A stretch of DNA of 64,000 nucleotides from JBCBSS01 sp039819065 (GCA_039819065.1 JBCBSS010000003.1:1-64000); one strand, 5' to 3'. Positions 51,345 through 60,446 are shown, counted from the stretch's first letter. A program made the numbers and translations. Notes: a model not told the origin generated them from the sequence alone.

Positions 51345-53245
51345 TAGTTGATCTTAAAACCGATGATAATAATATCATCGGTTTGCTTACCCCCTCCTAT
51401 CCAATCACTCAGTTCTTTTTCAAGCTTATCCTTCTGGGTGGCTATCGGCAGGCTGCTGATTTCAAAGAGGAATTCTCTGAAGCGCTTGGACAAGTACTTC
51501 GAGTTATCCTTACCTCCAAATTGATCCTGGAAACCGTCTGAATAGGTATAGAATACATCACCTTTACGTAGATCGATGTGATTTAGGGGAAATACTTTAG
51601 GTTTCTTGAACTGTTGGCTACCGATAGGGAATTTGGAACCTTTTATCTGCACCATCTCACCATCACGGACATACACCAGTGGGTTTTTAGCCCCGGCGAA
51701 TTCTAAGGATTTCCTATCTGCGCTGAAGGTAACAATCGCCATGTCCATACCATCATTGGTCTGACCATCGCCATCACTGCTCAGGGAGTTGAGTAACCTT
51801 CTGTCTAGCTCGTATAGTATTTCATCTGGTTGAGTTATCTTATCCTTGAGGATAATATCATTCAGTAAAGCATTGCCCATCAATACCATAAAGGCACCCG
51901 GTACACCGTGACCGGTGCAATCTATAGCAGCCAATACAAACTGATCTCCGACTTTATTGAACCAATAAAAATCCCCACTTACGATATCTTTTGGCTTGAA
52001 GAAAATGAATGAGTCCTCAATTTCTGTATTCAACACCGAAGGATTGCTCAAAATGGCTTCCTGAATACGCTTGGCATATCTGATACTAGATAGTACTTTC
52101 TCCTTTTGCAACTCAATCTCCTCATAAGCCGATTTGAGTTCTACGTTCCTTAAGCGTTGTATTTCTGTTTCCTGCCTGGCTTGCTTCACGTTGAAGATCG
52201 CTTGCATCTTTTGCATCTGATTGGCGCTGCTGTCACCCATGATCTGCTCCTTCAACTTCACATATGCTTTGTAATGCTTTAAAGCCTCCGCTAATTCGCC
52301 TTCCGCGTTGTACAACTCCGCCATATAATTGTGCGCCTCGATCAAATTCAGTAGTGCATTGGCTTCTAGCGCATACTCTTCAACCAATTTGAAATATTCT
52401 AGTGCGTTTTTGTTGTCACCTGCAGCCTGATAAATGGTTCCCAGATTGAACCGGGCGTTTACCTGACCTTGTCTGTCTCCGGTTTTGCTGTAGATCTCTA
52501 AGCTTCTTTTCGTCCATTCTATGGCCTGGTCGCTTTCTTGGAGGCATTGGTATATCTCACCTAGAATAATAGAAGCCCAAGCTTTTGAGTCGGCATAACC
52601 ATACTGCTCAGCTATACCGATAGCGGTCTGACAACACTCTTTCGCTTCCTTGTAGTCATCATGTGACTTATAGATCACGGCCATACCCAAGATGGCAGAT
52701 GCCTGACCAAAGTACTCGTCTATTTTCTTGAATAAGCTCAGCGCATCTTTGAAATAAGGTAGCGCCTGATCATAGTAGTTTAATTCCGAATAAAAAGTAC
52801 CGAAATTGAATTTATCCCAGGCCATGCCCTCGGTGTTACCAGATCTCTCCTGGTATTCTTCCCCTTCAAGCAAATGGCGAAAACCATTTTCATAATCGGC
52901 TGATGTCCAGTATATGTAGCTTAACAAACTATGTGTCACTCCACTGCCCATGTCATCGCCGATCTCCTTGAAAATTTCGATCGCTTCTAAGAAGGATTGT
53001 ATCGATTGGTGGATATTACCTTGGGTAGTATAATCGTGAAAAGCAAGATTCACTTTACCGTAGGCAATTCCCTTTTTATACTCTTTAGCCAGCGCAAGAT
53101 CATAGGCCTCCTTGGCCATTTCGAGGGAATTGGGAATATCATTACGCCGCTTGAGCCAGGAAAGCTGGTTTAGGGCATCAATCTTTTCCTCAGTGCTATC
53201 TGTTTGATTTATCTTCTCTGTAAGCTGATCAATATCTTCTTTCAT
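51344..53245 (-). CDS. TPR-containing SpoIIE/PP2C-type serine phosphatase
   Basis: A 633-residue cytoplasmic protein: seven or eight tetratricopeptide repeats (about 20-340), a coiled coil (about 345-390), and a SpoIIE-family phosphatase domain (about 405-633) with KDIVSGDFYWF, AIDCTGHGVPGAFMVLMG and the closing GKQTDDIIIIGFKI, whose aspartates bind the two metal ions. It removes phosphate from Ser/Thr proteins, usually an anti-sigma-factor antagonist in a partner-switching system; the TPR part receives the signal. Neither the antagonist nor the kinase is adjacent. The last codon abuts the MITE, which supplies the stop. Confidence 0.88.
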   Translation of the reverse strand: MKEDIDQLTEKINQTDSTEEKIDALNQLSWLKRRNDIPNSLEMAKEAYDLALAKEYKKGIAYGKVNLAFHDYTTQGNIHQSIQSFLEAIEIFKEIGDDMGSGVTHSLLSYIYWTSADYENGFRHLLEGEEYQERSGNTEGMAWDKFNFGTFYSELNYYDQALPYFKDALSLFKKIDEYFGQASAILGMAVIYKSHDDYKEAKECCQTAIGIAEQYGYADSKAWASIILGEIYQCLQESDQAIEWTKRSLEIYSKTGDRQGQVNARFNLGTIYQAAGDNKNALEYFKLVEEYALEANALLNLIEAHNYMAELYNAEGELAEALKHYKAYVKLKEQIMGDSSANQMQKMQAIFNVKQARQETEIQRLRNVELKSAYEEIELQKEKVLSSIRYAKRIQEAILSNPSVLNTEIEDSFIFFKPKDIVSGDFYWFNKVGDQFVLAAIDCTGHGVPGAFMVLMGNALLNDIILKDKITQPDEILYELDRRLLNSLSSDGDGQTNDGMDMAIVTFSADRKSLEFAGAKNPLVYVRDGEMVQIKGSKFPIGSQQFKKPKVFPLNHIDLRKGDVFYTYSDGFQDQFGGKDNSKYLSKRFREFLFEISSLPIATQKDKLEKELSDWIGGGKQTDDIIIIGFKIN

Positions 53246-53490
53246 TATCGCTGTTTGCGTTCATAAAATACAGGCGTCTTCGAATTCTTCTCTGAGATTT
53301 CAATCAATATAAAATGATGCCCGTAAATCTCACCTATACTGTTAGGAAAGTATTATGGCTATATTAATTAGTGAATAAATTCAAATCACCACACTCCTAA
53401 CGTCAATTTAGCGACCTTATCCATTCTATACAAGTGATCTAATTCGCGTCAGTTAGCGCTTCCAGCATGAAGTACATCATGGACAATAGC

Positions 53491-53700
53491 CTAACCAGAG
53501 CCATTGTCCTTTACTAGCAGATGGTAGCAAACATTCGAACTTCCATTAGCCAGCATTTCAGTGGTCCGTTCAGGAGCTTTATTCGTTCAGTAAAAGCGTA
53601 CTTGCCTACGTTTGTAACCAACTCACTTATAATCACACCTAGAGGTTGAGTTAGCCAAGCTAAAAACCAATGGCATGCGGATATCACAAATGTCATTCAG
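53491..53700 (-). pseudogene. relic of a histidine-kinase HATPase domain
   Basis: The minus strand encodes QPLGVIISELVTNVGKYAF (near 53648-53592), which is the N-box of HisKA_2/HWE-type kinases. In another frame ~70 bases later it encodes LLVKDNGSG (53520-53494), the G1 box, directly followed by a stop (53493-53491). Order and spacing are those of a real ATPase domain, with a frameshift between the boxes and no trace of the rest of the gene. It is a short, dead remnant. Confidence 0.6.
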
Positions 53701-53883
53701 ATGCCAATTATATACCAAACAGGACAATTAATAACATTGGTTACAGGCCTGTATTTCTCAAGGTTTATCCGGCCAAATGATGGTTTTAGAAGTCTAGCCC
53801 CAGTTAACCTTCGGACTTAAGTCGAATACAGCACATAAACAATAATTATATTACACGATATTAATCTGCATGCATACGTTTAT

Positions 53884-53891
53884 TATCTTTG
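53884..53891 (+). promoter_or_regulatory. TAnnTTTG promoter of the small RNA candidate
   Basis: TATCTTTG followed by CACCGG, an exact match to the -7 element. No clear -33 TTTG is found. A start near 53897 would give a ~117-nt RNA. Confidence 0.5.
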
Positions 53892-53896
53892 CACCG

Positions 53897-54013
53897 GAAC
53901 AAGGATTAACTACAAAGTAAAACGGCGATTATTAAGTATAATTTATCAACCGTAAACTATATTCTTAATCGACTGTAAATCAAGCCCCTAGTCACACTAG
54001 GGGCTTTCCTTTT
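53897..54013 (+). ncRNA. candidate small non-coding RNA
   Basis: A promoter (53884-53891) and a strong terminator (53982-54013) bracket ~117 nt with no ATG-started frame. Within it CGATTATTAAG (53926-53936) can pair with CTTAATCG (53964-53971) to form a bulged hairpin, so an RNA of two hairpins is expected. I cannot assign it to a known family (Flavo-1-type RNAs of Bacteroidota are a possibility to test). A short leader of the gene at 54050 is excluded by the terminator. Confidence 0.45.
53982..54013 (+). terminator. Rho-independent terminator of the small RNA
   Basis: AAGCCCCTAG-tcaca-CTAGGGGCTT is a perfect 10-bp stem followed by TCCTTTT. No protein gene lies upstream on the plus strand for over 2.9 kb, so it must end a non-coding transcript. 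Confidence 0.85.
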
Positions 54014-54049
54014 CTCGGAATAGTTTGGTATATTGAAGAAAGCAAAGTG

Positions 54050-54577
54050 ATGTCCGCAATTACTCTCCTCGACACAGCAGGTTATAGGTTCATGTCTCAG
54101 CCCAGAGCACTCACCATTTCAAAGAAAGTTTACAATTCTGTCTTTCTCTTAGTATTGTCGATGCTAGCTGGGGCTGCACTGCTTATAGCAGGCCCTCTAC
54201 TGGATTTCAGACTGATGCTCTTAGGAATATCGCTGATCGGGGTTCCCTTTGTGATTGGCAAATGGCATTTTCCGAACAAAATAGAAGTAGATCGGCAGTC
54301 TCAAACCGTGAAGCTAAGATTTGGTACGCTCATGAGCTATAATTCGGATGTCCTTTTCAGTGAAATCAAGAAGATCAACGTCACGAAAGAGGTAAAAACG
54401 AGTGACGTAAGCGCTATGCAGGAGGGTTTTGAAGATTTCGTCTACGAATTCAGAATTGAAACAACCCACAACAAGCAGCTCAAATTATTGAAGTTGGTAT
54501 TGAGGAAAGAGGAAGAGCAATGCATCGGACAAATTCTGATCCTTCTCAACCAGGAACTCAAGATCAAGCCCGAATAA
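54050..54577 (+). CDS. membrane protein, PH-like domain, unknown function
   Basis: A 175-residue protein with two hydrophobic helices (about 36-54 and 57-75) and a C-terminal ~100-residue beta-rich part (IEVDRQSQTVKLRFGTLMSY ... FSEIKKINVTKEVK) that looks like the bacterial PH-domain-like proteins with two TM segments. ATG at 54050 is used (GTG directly before); ATG at 54092 is a shorter alternative. Function unknown. It starts 36 bp after the small RNA terminator. Confidence 0.65.
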   Translation: MSAITLLDTAGYRFMSQPRALTISKKVYNSVFLLVLSMLAGAALLIAGPLLDFRLMLLGISLIGVPFVIGKWHFPNKIEVDRQSQTVKLRFGTLMSYNSDVLFSEIKKINVTKEVKTSDVSAMQEGFEDFVYEFRIETTHNKQLKLLKLVLRKEEEQCIGQILILLNQELKIKPE

Positions 54578-54711
54578 ATCAGTTAGACTGAGTTTTTTAT
54601 CGGCCATTTCCCCTCATTTAATCCCCACTATTAATCAGTTGATCAGAAAAGTCTGCCCACCAGGCTACAGATATGCGTTTTTAGTCATCATAACCAGACT
54701 AATGAAAGCAC

Positions 54712-57681
54712 ATGATCAGTTTTCGGAAAGAGATCGACGACATTCGATCCAAGCAGGCTGAAATCAGGGCAAAGTTCGAATCGGATTTTGCCAGTTTGGA
54801 AAACAGAATAACAAGCCTGGAACAGCATTTCAGTGTTCCACCACCATCAGAATCACGGATTCCAGCCACATCAGAGGCCGTTGTCAAGAACTACCGGGTA
54901 TCGGACTTGATCAACAGGCCTGAAAGTACCGTTGAACCACCGCCACCCGTAGATCGTGAGATCGTGGATATGTTTGAGGACAAAGTCAACGAAGAGCAAC
55001 AACCAATAGCTCACATTCCTCAACCAATAGAACATCACTATCCACCTTACGACGAAACCAAGCCTAGAAACCCACTCCTGGCAGCCCTATTTCATCATCT
55101 CGAATTTCCGATCCGACTGTACCGGCACTATAAAGCAGAGCAAAAGCTACCTATTTTCTTCATGACACTTTCAGGTATCCTGGCATTGCTATTCGGCTTT
55201 GGGTACCTGATGCAATATTCTATCAATCATTATTTTGGTGACTACAGTGAGTACATTAAAACCGGTTTCGGCTTTGTCTTCTCTTCCGGTGTTTTGGTTT
55301 GGGCCATCAAGCTGACCAGGAAGGACAAAGAGAAGTATGGTGAATTCGGTTCTGCACTGATGGGCATGGTTGTGGCGCTCAATTATTTATTTATCTACTT
55401 TCTCTCCGATATAGCCATTCCTTTTCGTTTGCCTGCCTATGCAGGGTTTTTAATGATCCTGATGAACAGTGCTTTAGGAGCCTTTCTGGCACTGCGCCAC
55501 CATACTAAAGTAGTGGCTATACTATTTCTGATAGGTGGTAGCTTCTCCCCCATCTACCTAGATAGCTCCGAACCCTCTATTCTATTCTACTTGTATGTCG
55601 GCATGATCTCGATTACTTCCCTATTCATAGCCAGAAGGATCAAATGGGTCACCCTGGGCTATATTGCTTTTCTGGTGGCCATGTTAATCCTGGAAGCTTC
55701 CCTACTCCGTGGAACGTTTGAGGCATGGCCTGCTTTGAAGGTTATAGGGCTGGTATATGGATTTGGTTATTTGTTTGTCCATTATGGTCTATTCGACGGA
55801 GTCAAGATCAAAAGAGAATTGAAGCCGATGAACCTGATCATCATTACGGCAAGCGTCTCCCTCATTCTAGTCAACCTGTACTACAGTATCGAAAATAGCT
55901 ATCTACTAGGGGCACTTTACTTACAAAACGCCGTGTTGGCCTTAATGCCACTAATTAAGCGAGGTAACAGGTCTAACAAGATGTTGCTGTGGCTCCTCAT
56001 TACCATAGCCGCCACCTTCACCTTCCTGGCCATCCCTGCGCTTGTCGATGCTCAGGTAACCATGTTGCTCTGGTCAGCTAAGGGTCTCTTACTCATCTAC
56101 CTCGGCTTTCTGTTCAAACAAGTAGAGATAAGAATTGCAGGATATATTGTATTACTCATCCCTATCGTGAAAACGTTTATGGGCATTAACGACCTTGTAA
56201 TCTCATGGCATGAAACCATCTGGATACCTGCTTTCTACAATTTCATCGTCTTGGGAATAGTCATGACAGGGGTTATTTATCTGATCAAAAGGTTTCAAGC
56301 TAATAGTGGTCAGTCTGAAACGAGGTTACACCTGTTCTTGAGTCAAATTGTCCCGGTATGGATCGCAGGCATGCTGCTTATTATATCGGCATTCCATTTC
56401 AGACTGTTCACCTTCAATCTCGTCATCGTTCCTGCTTTCGCTTTGATCTTCTGGGGTGCTAAAAAGGGCTTTAAAAGCCTGGAAACGATCGGCATGATCT
56501 CGCTGGTGGGCATTGTACTAGGATACTATGAATCTCAAATCGAAGTAGGCACTTTCCATTTTATAGATCAAACCCTGACTGGTAAGATAGCCCTGATCGA
56601 AATTGCCCTGTGCTCATGGTCGTTGCTGTGGGTCTATCAAAAGTTGAATATCAAAGGAGATGCACTACTTCTAGCTCGTTTTCTTAGAAAAGCATTCTAT
56701 GTAGCCATACCGATTTGTATCATCAGTTCTACATGGAGGAGCTTTCCTGAATATATTGGATATGGTATTGCTGTAGCTTCATTTACCAGCTATCTGTTGT
56801 ACAAATTCCTTAGGGAGACAACACTGAAAATAGAATATTACATCCTCGTCTCAATCAGCATCGCTATATCCATTCTTCATGAGGCTTGGCTGCTGAACTT
56901 GATCAATTTTGCGATGCTGTTGGCAGTATTCATTGTAGAAAAAGGACACTTGAAGAAGACCATAAGCAAATCAGCATTCCGGTATGCTTTCTCGCTCCTT
57001 TTGTACTACGCGCTCTATACCATATTCTATCTATGCCATGATGTATTGTCAATAAGGGTAAGTACATCTATCATGATCATATCAATGCTATTTTTCTTAT
57101 TGGTTTACCTCAAAAAACACCTCTATTTAGTCAGGAGACGGTTCAAAATGCTGTTTTTCTTTGGGGTTTTGGCTTTGTTCATTTCGATCCTGTTTCAGCG
57201 TATTTTCAATCCAGGTTTTAGCACGCTTGAATCCTTCATTCTTATCATCAACTTTGGTGTCTATACACACTTATCGCTGACTTCTGAGCGGTTCCATGCC
57301 TATCTAAAATCAGGCACCAGACGCTTGAACTTTTTGGCCGTCAACTTTTTAGGCACGGTCACTTATGTTCACTTACTGATTACCCATTTTGAATCATTTC
57401 CGTTCCTAGTCACTATCGCCATAGTCCTTCATGGTATAGCGCTGATATTCTTGTATTTAAGCCTACAGGAAAGGTTAATCTCACAATTCGCAGTAGCCAT
57501 TATACTGATGGCAGCCGTTAAACTAGTCTTTATTGACCTTGCCCATTTCGAGGTGTTCGACAAAGTAGTGGTACTCATTGTTATTGGCATCTTATTTCTT
57601 GGAGCATCCTACGCCTTCGTCAGAATAAAGAACCGCATGAAACATATGCAACAACCACACAACTCAAGGTATTTGCTCTAG
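54712..57681 (+). CDS. DUF2339 giant polytopic membrane protein
   Basis: A 989-residue inner-membrane protein: N-terminal coiled coil (about 5-45), a proline-rich linker (about 45-125, PEPPPPV-like) and some 25 hydrophobic helices from about 145 to 975. The conserved first TM region LSGILALLFGFGYLMQY and GALMGMVVALNYLFIYFLSD fit DUF2339. The family is widespread in Bacteroidota and proteobacteria, with no established function; transport or lipid handling are guesses. It is a single gene followed by an inverted repeat at 57719-57797. Confidence 0.85.
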   Translation: MISFRKEIDDIRSKQAEIRAKFESDFASLENRITSLEQHFSVPPPSESRIPATSEAVVKNYRVSDLINRPESTVEPPPPVDREIVDMFEDKVNEEQQPIAHIPQPIEHHYPPYDETKPRNPLLAALFHHLEFPIRLYRHYKAEQKLPIFFMTLSGILALLFGFGYLMQYSINHYFGDYSEYIKTGFGFVFSSGVLVWAIKLTRKDKEKYGEFGSALMGMVVALNYLFIYFLSDIAIPFRLPAYAGFLMILMNSALGAFLALRHHTKVVAILFLIGGSFSPIYLDSSEPSILFYLYVGMISITSLFIARRIKWVTLGYIAFLVAMLILEASLLRGTFEAWPALKVIGLVYGFGYLFVHYGLFDGVKIKRELKPMNLIIITASVSLILVNLYYSIENSYLLGALYLQNAVLALMPLIKRGNRSNKMLLWLLITIAATFTFLAIPALVDAQVTMLLWSAKGLLLIYLGFLFKQVEIRIAGYIVLLIPIVKTFMGINDLVISWHETIWIPAFYNFIVLGIVMTGVIYLIKRFQANSGQSETRLHLFLSQIVPVWIAGMLLIISAFHFRLFTFNLVIVPAFALIFWGAKKGFKSLETIGMISLVGIVLGYYESQIEVGTFHFIDQTLTGKIALIEIALCSWSLLWVYQKLNIKGDALLLARFLRKAFYVAIPICIISSTWRSFPEYIGYGIAVASFTSYLLYKFLRETTLKIEYYILVSISIAISILHEAWLLNLINFAMLLAVFIVEKGHLKKTISKSAFRYAFSLLLYYALYTIFYLCHDVLSIRVSTSIMIISMLFFLLVYLKKHLYLVRRRFKMLFFFGVLALFISILFQRIFNPGFSTLESFILIINFGVYTHLSLTSERFHAYLKSGTRRLNFLAVNFLGTVTYVHLLITHFESFPFLVTIAIVLHGIALIFLYLSLQERLISQFAVAIILMAAVKLVFIDLAHFEVFDKVVVLIVIGILFLGASYAFVRIKNRMKHMQQPHNSRYLL

Positions 57682-57718
57682 GAAATATAGATTCCGTAAG
57701 TGGCTGTCAAAAGCTGTC

Positions 57719-57797
57719 TTTTCGACCATCGGGAGAAATCTTACTCTATTGAAAGTGTTGATTATCAAGGGAGTAAGATTTCTCATTTCATTCGAAA
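57719..57797. repeat. long imperfect inverted repeat, 14-bp perfect core
   Basis: GAGAAATCTTACTC (57733-57746) and GAGTAAGATTTCTC (57771-57784) are exact reverse complements, 24-nt loop, with TTTCGA / TCGAAA further out. TTTCGA...GAGAAATCT-type palindromes are a common dispersed repeat in this phylum. It may also act as an end for the DUF2339 transcript, though no T-run follows. Confidence 0.65.
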
Positions 57798-57880
57798 TGA
57801 CATTTAAACGGGCTTTTGAGGCAACCTCTGCCTTTTATTCGCTAATTTTTCAGTTTTATTGAACCGTAGCATATTAAGAT

Positions 57881-58645
57881 ATGAATCTCATCTCCTGGAA
57901 TGTCAATGGCATACGTGCCGTAGCTAAAAAAGGCTTTTTCGATCATTTGGATACAATGAACCCTGATATACTTTGCTTGCAGGAAACCAAAGCACAAGAC
58001 GACCAGGTGCAAGAAGTGGTAAAAGATTTAACAGGCTATCACTTGTTCTCCAACTCCGCAGAGCGCAAAGGTTATTCCGGTACTGCCATTCTATCTAAAA
58101 CAGAACCCATCAGTGCCAGCTCAGACATCGGTATCGAGGAGCACGATCAGGAAGGTAGAGTGTTGACACTTGAGTACCCGGAATTCTATCTAGTCAATGT
58201 ATATGTACCCAACTCAGGTAATGGGCTGGCCCGCCTGGACTACCGAAAGGGCTGGGATGTTGCCTTTCTTGATCACCTCAAAAAGCTGGAGGGCAAGAAA
58301 CCTGTGATCGCTTGCGGTGATTTCAACGTAGCATACCAACCTATTGACATCGCCAGGCCTAAGTCGAACTACAATAAAACAGCGGGTTATACACAGACTG
58401 AAATTGATGGCTTTAGCAATTTTCTGGATAAGGGTTTTGTAGATACTTTTAGAACACTTCACCCGGAAGAGGTGGCTTATAGTTGGTGGAGCTACCGTGC
58501 CAATGCCCGTGAAAAGAATATCGGTTGGCGTATCGATTATTTCATTACCTCAACAGGCTTCATGGAGGCGGTAAGCGAAGCTGCCATTCACCCGAATGTA
58601 ACCGGATCAGATCATTGCCCAGTACAGCTTAAGCTAAGTATCTAG
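57881..58645 (+). CDS. xth: exodeoxyribonuclease III (AP endonuclease)
   Basis: A 254-residue DNA-repair nuclease of the ExoIII/APE1 family. It cuts at abasic sites and removes 3' blocks in base-excision repair. Catalytic segments: ISWNVNGIRA (Asn7), ILCLQETKAQ (Glu35), NVYVPNSGNGLARLDYRKGW, ACGDFNVAYQPID (Asp/Asn pair), GWRIDYFITS and the closing SDHCPVQ (Asp/His). Length and order are typical of bacterial ExoA/XthA. ATG at 57881 places the first strand at the N-terminus. Single gene. Confidence 0.92.
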   Translation: MNLISWNVNGIRAVAKKGFFDHLDTMNPDILCLQETKAQDDQVQEVVKDLTGYHLFSNSAERKGYSGTAILSKTEPISASSDIGIEEHDQEGRVLTLEYPEFYLVNVYVPNSGNGLARLDYRKGWDVAFLDHLKKLEGKKPVIACGDFNVAYQPIDIARPKSNYNKTAGYTQTEIDGFSNFLDKGFVDTFRTLHPEEVAYSWWSYRANAREKNIGWRIDYFITSTGFMEAVSEAAIHPNVTGSDHCPVQLKLSI

Positions 58646-58851
58646 CGCATAGATTCGGCACCATCGTACTGTATCTATTTGGTAATCAAACAAATCCGAC
58701 TGGCCCAAAAGTAATTTGATTTTTACTTTAATAAAGTGAATGTAACTGCCTAGTAAATAATATTATATCCAGTTTAAATTAACTTTTGTTTCTTTTCCAT
58801 ATAAGAAAATAAAAGCATAATTTTATTTACACGCTAGCCGGTTAATGGGTC

Positions 58852-59634
58852 ATGTTTCGAAGCAAACTTACATATCTCAACATCGTACTTTTTATACTAT
58901 GCTTGCTGCTGGCTTCTGCATTCTTCAATGAAAAAGCAGAGGTGATTTCCTCCAATCCTGAGCAGTTCATCGCCGGCACCTTCTTACCTCAAGACAGTAC
59001 GCAATCAGATTCTGCTCAATTGGCGGTGAAAGGTGATAGCATTTTTCTCATCATTAAGGTAGAAAGCCCAGCTCCCGCCCTTATGGCAGCTCTTCCAGCC
59101 GATTCTAGTCAAAACACGGGCTCGGGTGAAGCTGGCTCAGGTAGTCAGGGATCCGAAACTTCAGGCGGAGATGGCGCTTCCGACGCCAATGGCGAGTCAA
59201 AGGACAATGCAGATGGAGCTGGTTCCAAGGATGGGGAATCGACTGACGGACAAGCTGGAGATGAAGAAGACGGAGCCTCCTCTGGTGTTTCTTTAGAGAA
59301 GTTTCAAGCAGAAATGCAGCGTATTTGGGATGGCTTCAAACAAGGCCTGAATGAGTACATAACCGTTTCAGTGATCTTGTTTACGTTGCTTGCACTCTTG
59401 GCTTTTGGTATCATCGGTGCGTTAGCCTCGTTAGTTAATCCGATTGTGAGAGCGTTTATCAAGCCTATTCAAACACCGGTTATTATTGCACTGGCCGTTT
59501 TAGTAAGCTTTTTGATTTATATACTTTTTGGGTTTGATGCGTTGTTCTTGGTGGTATCTGAAACCCTCATTCTAATCGTTATTGTTATGCTGGTGCAAGT
59601 GCTTCTGTCACCTAAGCGTAGGCAACTCCCCTAG
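58852..59634 (+). CDS. membrane protein with acidic Gly/Ser linker, unknown function
   Basis: A 260-residue protein: N-terminal TM or signal segment (about 7-25), a short beta region (about 35-72), a ~65-residue low-complexity linker of Gly, Ser, Asp and Glu (about 82-150), an amphipathic helix (VSLEKFQAEMQRIWDGFKQG) and three C-terminal TM helices (about 172-195, 205-222 and 225-250). No family recognised. The layout, with a flexible acidic tether in the periplasm or cytoplasm, resembles a scaffold or sensor. Convergent with the L,D-transpeptidase gene with only 9 bp between stops. Confidence 0.65.
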   Translation: MFRSKLTYLNIVLFILCLLLASAFFNEKAEVISSNPEQFIAGTFLPQDSTQSDSAQLAVKGDSIFLIIKVESPAPALMAALPADSSQNTGSGEAGSGSQGSETSGGDGASDANGESKDNADGAGSKDGESTDGQAGDEEDGASSGVSLEKFQAEMQRIWDGFKQGLNEYITVSVILFTLLALLAFGIIGALASLVNPIVRAFIKPIQTPVIIALAVLVSFLIYILFGFDALFLVVSETLILIVIVMLVQVLLSPKRRQLP

Positions 59635-59643
59635 CATATTAGC

Positions 59644-60411
59644 TCACAGGTCGTGGCCGTTCGATACAAGAAACGTGTGAGCGATTTGCTCATTATGCAA
59701 GGTCGTTTGGCCAGCATAATCCACTGAATTGTAGAAAATAAAGAGGCACGTATTATCGCTTAGTCTGTCAATCACCTCTTTGTGATTTTCTACCGGTATG
59801 GCCGGACAGCCCAGGCTTCTACCTAATCTACCGTACTGATTGGCAAAATCATGGCTCACATATTCCGCACTATGCATCACTACCGCCCTCTTCCTGGCGT
59901 TAGAATTGATCAGCGGCTCCACTCCGTCAAGCCTTAACGATAAGCCATGCTTACCCGTGTAGGTAGCTCCCGTGACATAAAATCCCAGGCTGCTTTGGTA
60001 CGAACCAAATCGATTAGAAAACTTGGTAGCATATTCATCACCTGAGTTTCTCCCGTGTGCCACCAGGTTGTGATAAAGCACTCGGTTCCCTTTTAGATCC
60101 AGCACCCACATTCTTTCCACATTGGCAGAAGAGCGAAAGTCTACCAAAGTCAGTATACCCTTATCGGAAAGCCTGTTTTGAGATTTAAGGTTAAGATAGC
60201 CAACAACACCCCTTTTGAAAATGTCGTACTGTGGCTTCGCTTCTTGCCATTCGAAATTATTGTAAAGGCTGCTTATGAAATAATCCAATGGATTGGCCAG
60301 GCTATCTTTATTAACCTCGGTACTAGCCAGCGCAGGCGAGCTCAAAAGTATGGCGCAATAGGCCAGTAACATGGTACCTACCAAGGCTGAAAGTCTAGTC
60401 TTAAAAGGCAT
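59644..60411 (-). CDS. murein L,D-transpeptidase catalytic domain family protein (YkuD_2)
   Basis: A 255-residue exported protein of the PF13645 group, related to YkuD L,D-transpeptidases that form 3-3 cross-links or edit peptidoglycan. Signal peptide (about 1-29), then MWVLDLKGNRVLYHNLVAHG, KFSNRFGSYQSSLGFYVTG, LRLDGVEPLINSNAR and the active-site loop HSAEYVSHDF ... LGRSLGCPAIPVE, in which the Cys of SLGCPA is the nucleophile and the His of HSAEYV the base. It works in the periplasm on cell-wall peptides. A 10-bp hairpin lies in its leader. Confidence 0.87.
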   Translation of the reverse strand: MPFKTRLSALVGTMLLAYCAILLSSPALASTEVNKDSLANPLDYFISSLYNNFEWQEAKPQYDIFKRGVVGYLNLKSQNRLSDKGILTLVDFRSSANVERMWVLDLKGNRVLYHNLVAHGRNSGDEYATKFSNRFGSYQSSLGFYVTGATYTGKHGLSLRLDGVEPLINSNARKRAVVMHSAEYVSHDFANQYGRLGRSLGCPAIPVENHKEVIDRLSDNTCLFIFYNSVDYAGQTTLHNEQIAHTFLVSNGHDL

Positions 60412-60422
60412 TCAATAGCGGC

Positions 60423-60446
60423 TTTGGAGCTTTAATAAGCTCCAAA
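60423..60446 (-). promoter_or_regulatory. perfect 10-bp hairpin in the L,D-transpeptidase leader
   Basis: TTTGGAGCTT-(4 nt)-AAGCTCCAAA, ending 12 nt before the start codon at 60411 (minus). No T-run follows on either strand, so it is not a terminator. It may control translation or bind a protein. Confidence 0.45.

Larger units (their letters stand above)
53246..54049. other. ~800-bp region: control region, relic kinase, small RNA
   Basis: 53246-53490 carries no gene and should hold the SpoIIE promoter. 53491-53700 holds a decayed histidine-kinase ATPase fragment (minus). 53701-53880 has no gene; a short dyad with a one-base bulge lies at 53810-53826. 53884-54013 is a candidate small RNA gene with promoter and terminator. 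Confidence 0.6.

Noticed and set aside
53514..53696. A real 60-residue gene on the minus strand
   Set aside because: Its only recognisable part is a kinase N-box that continues in another frame, so it is better explained as a pseudogene fragment.
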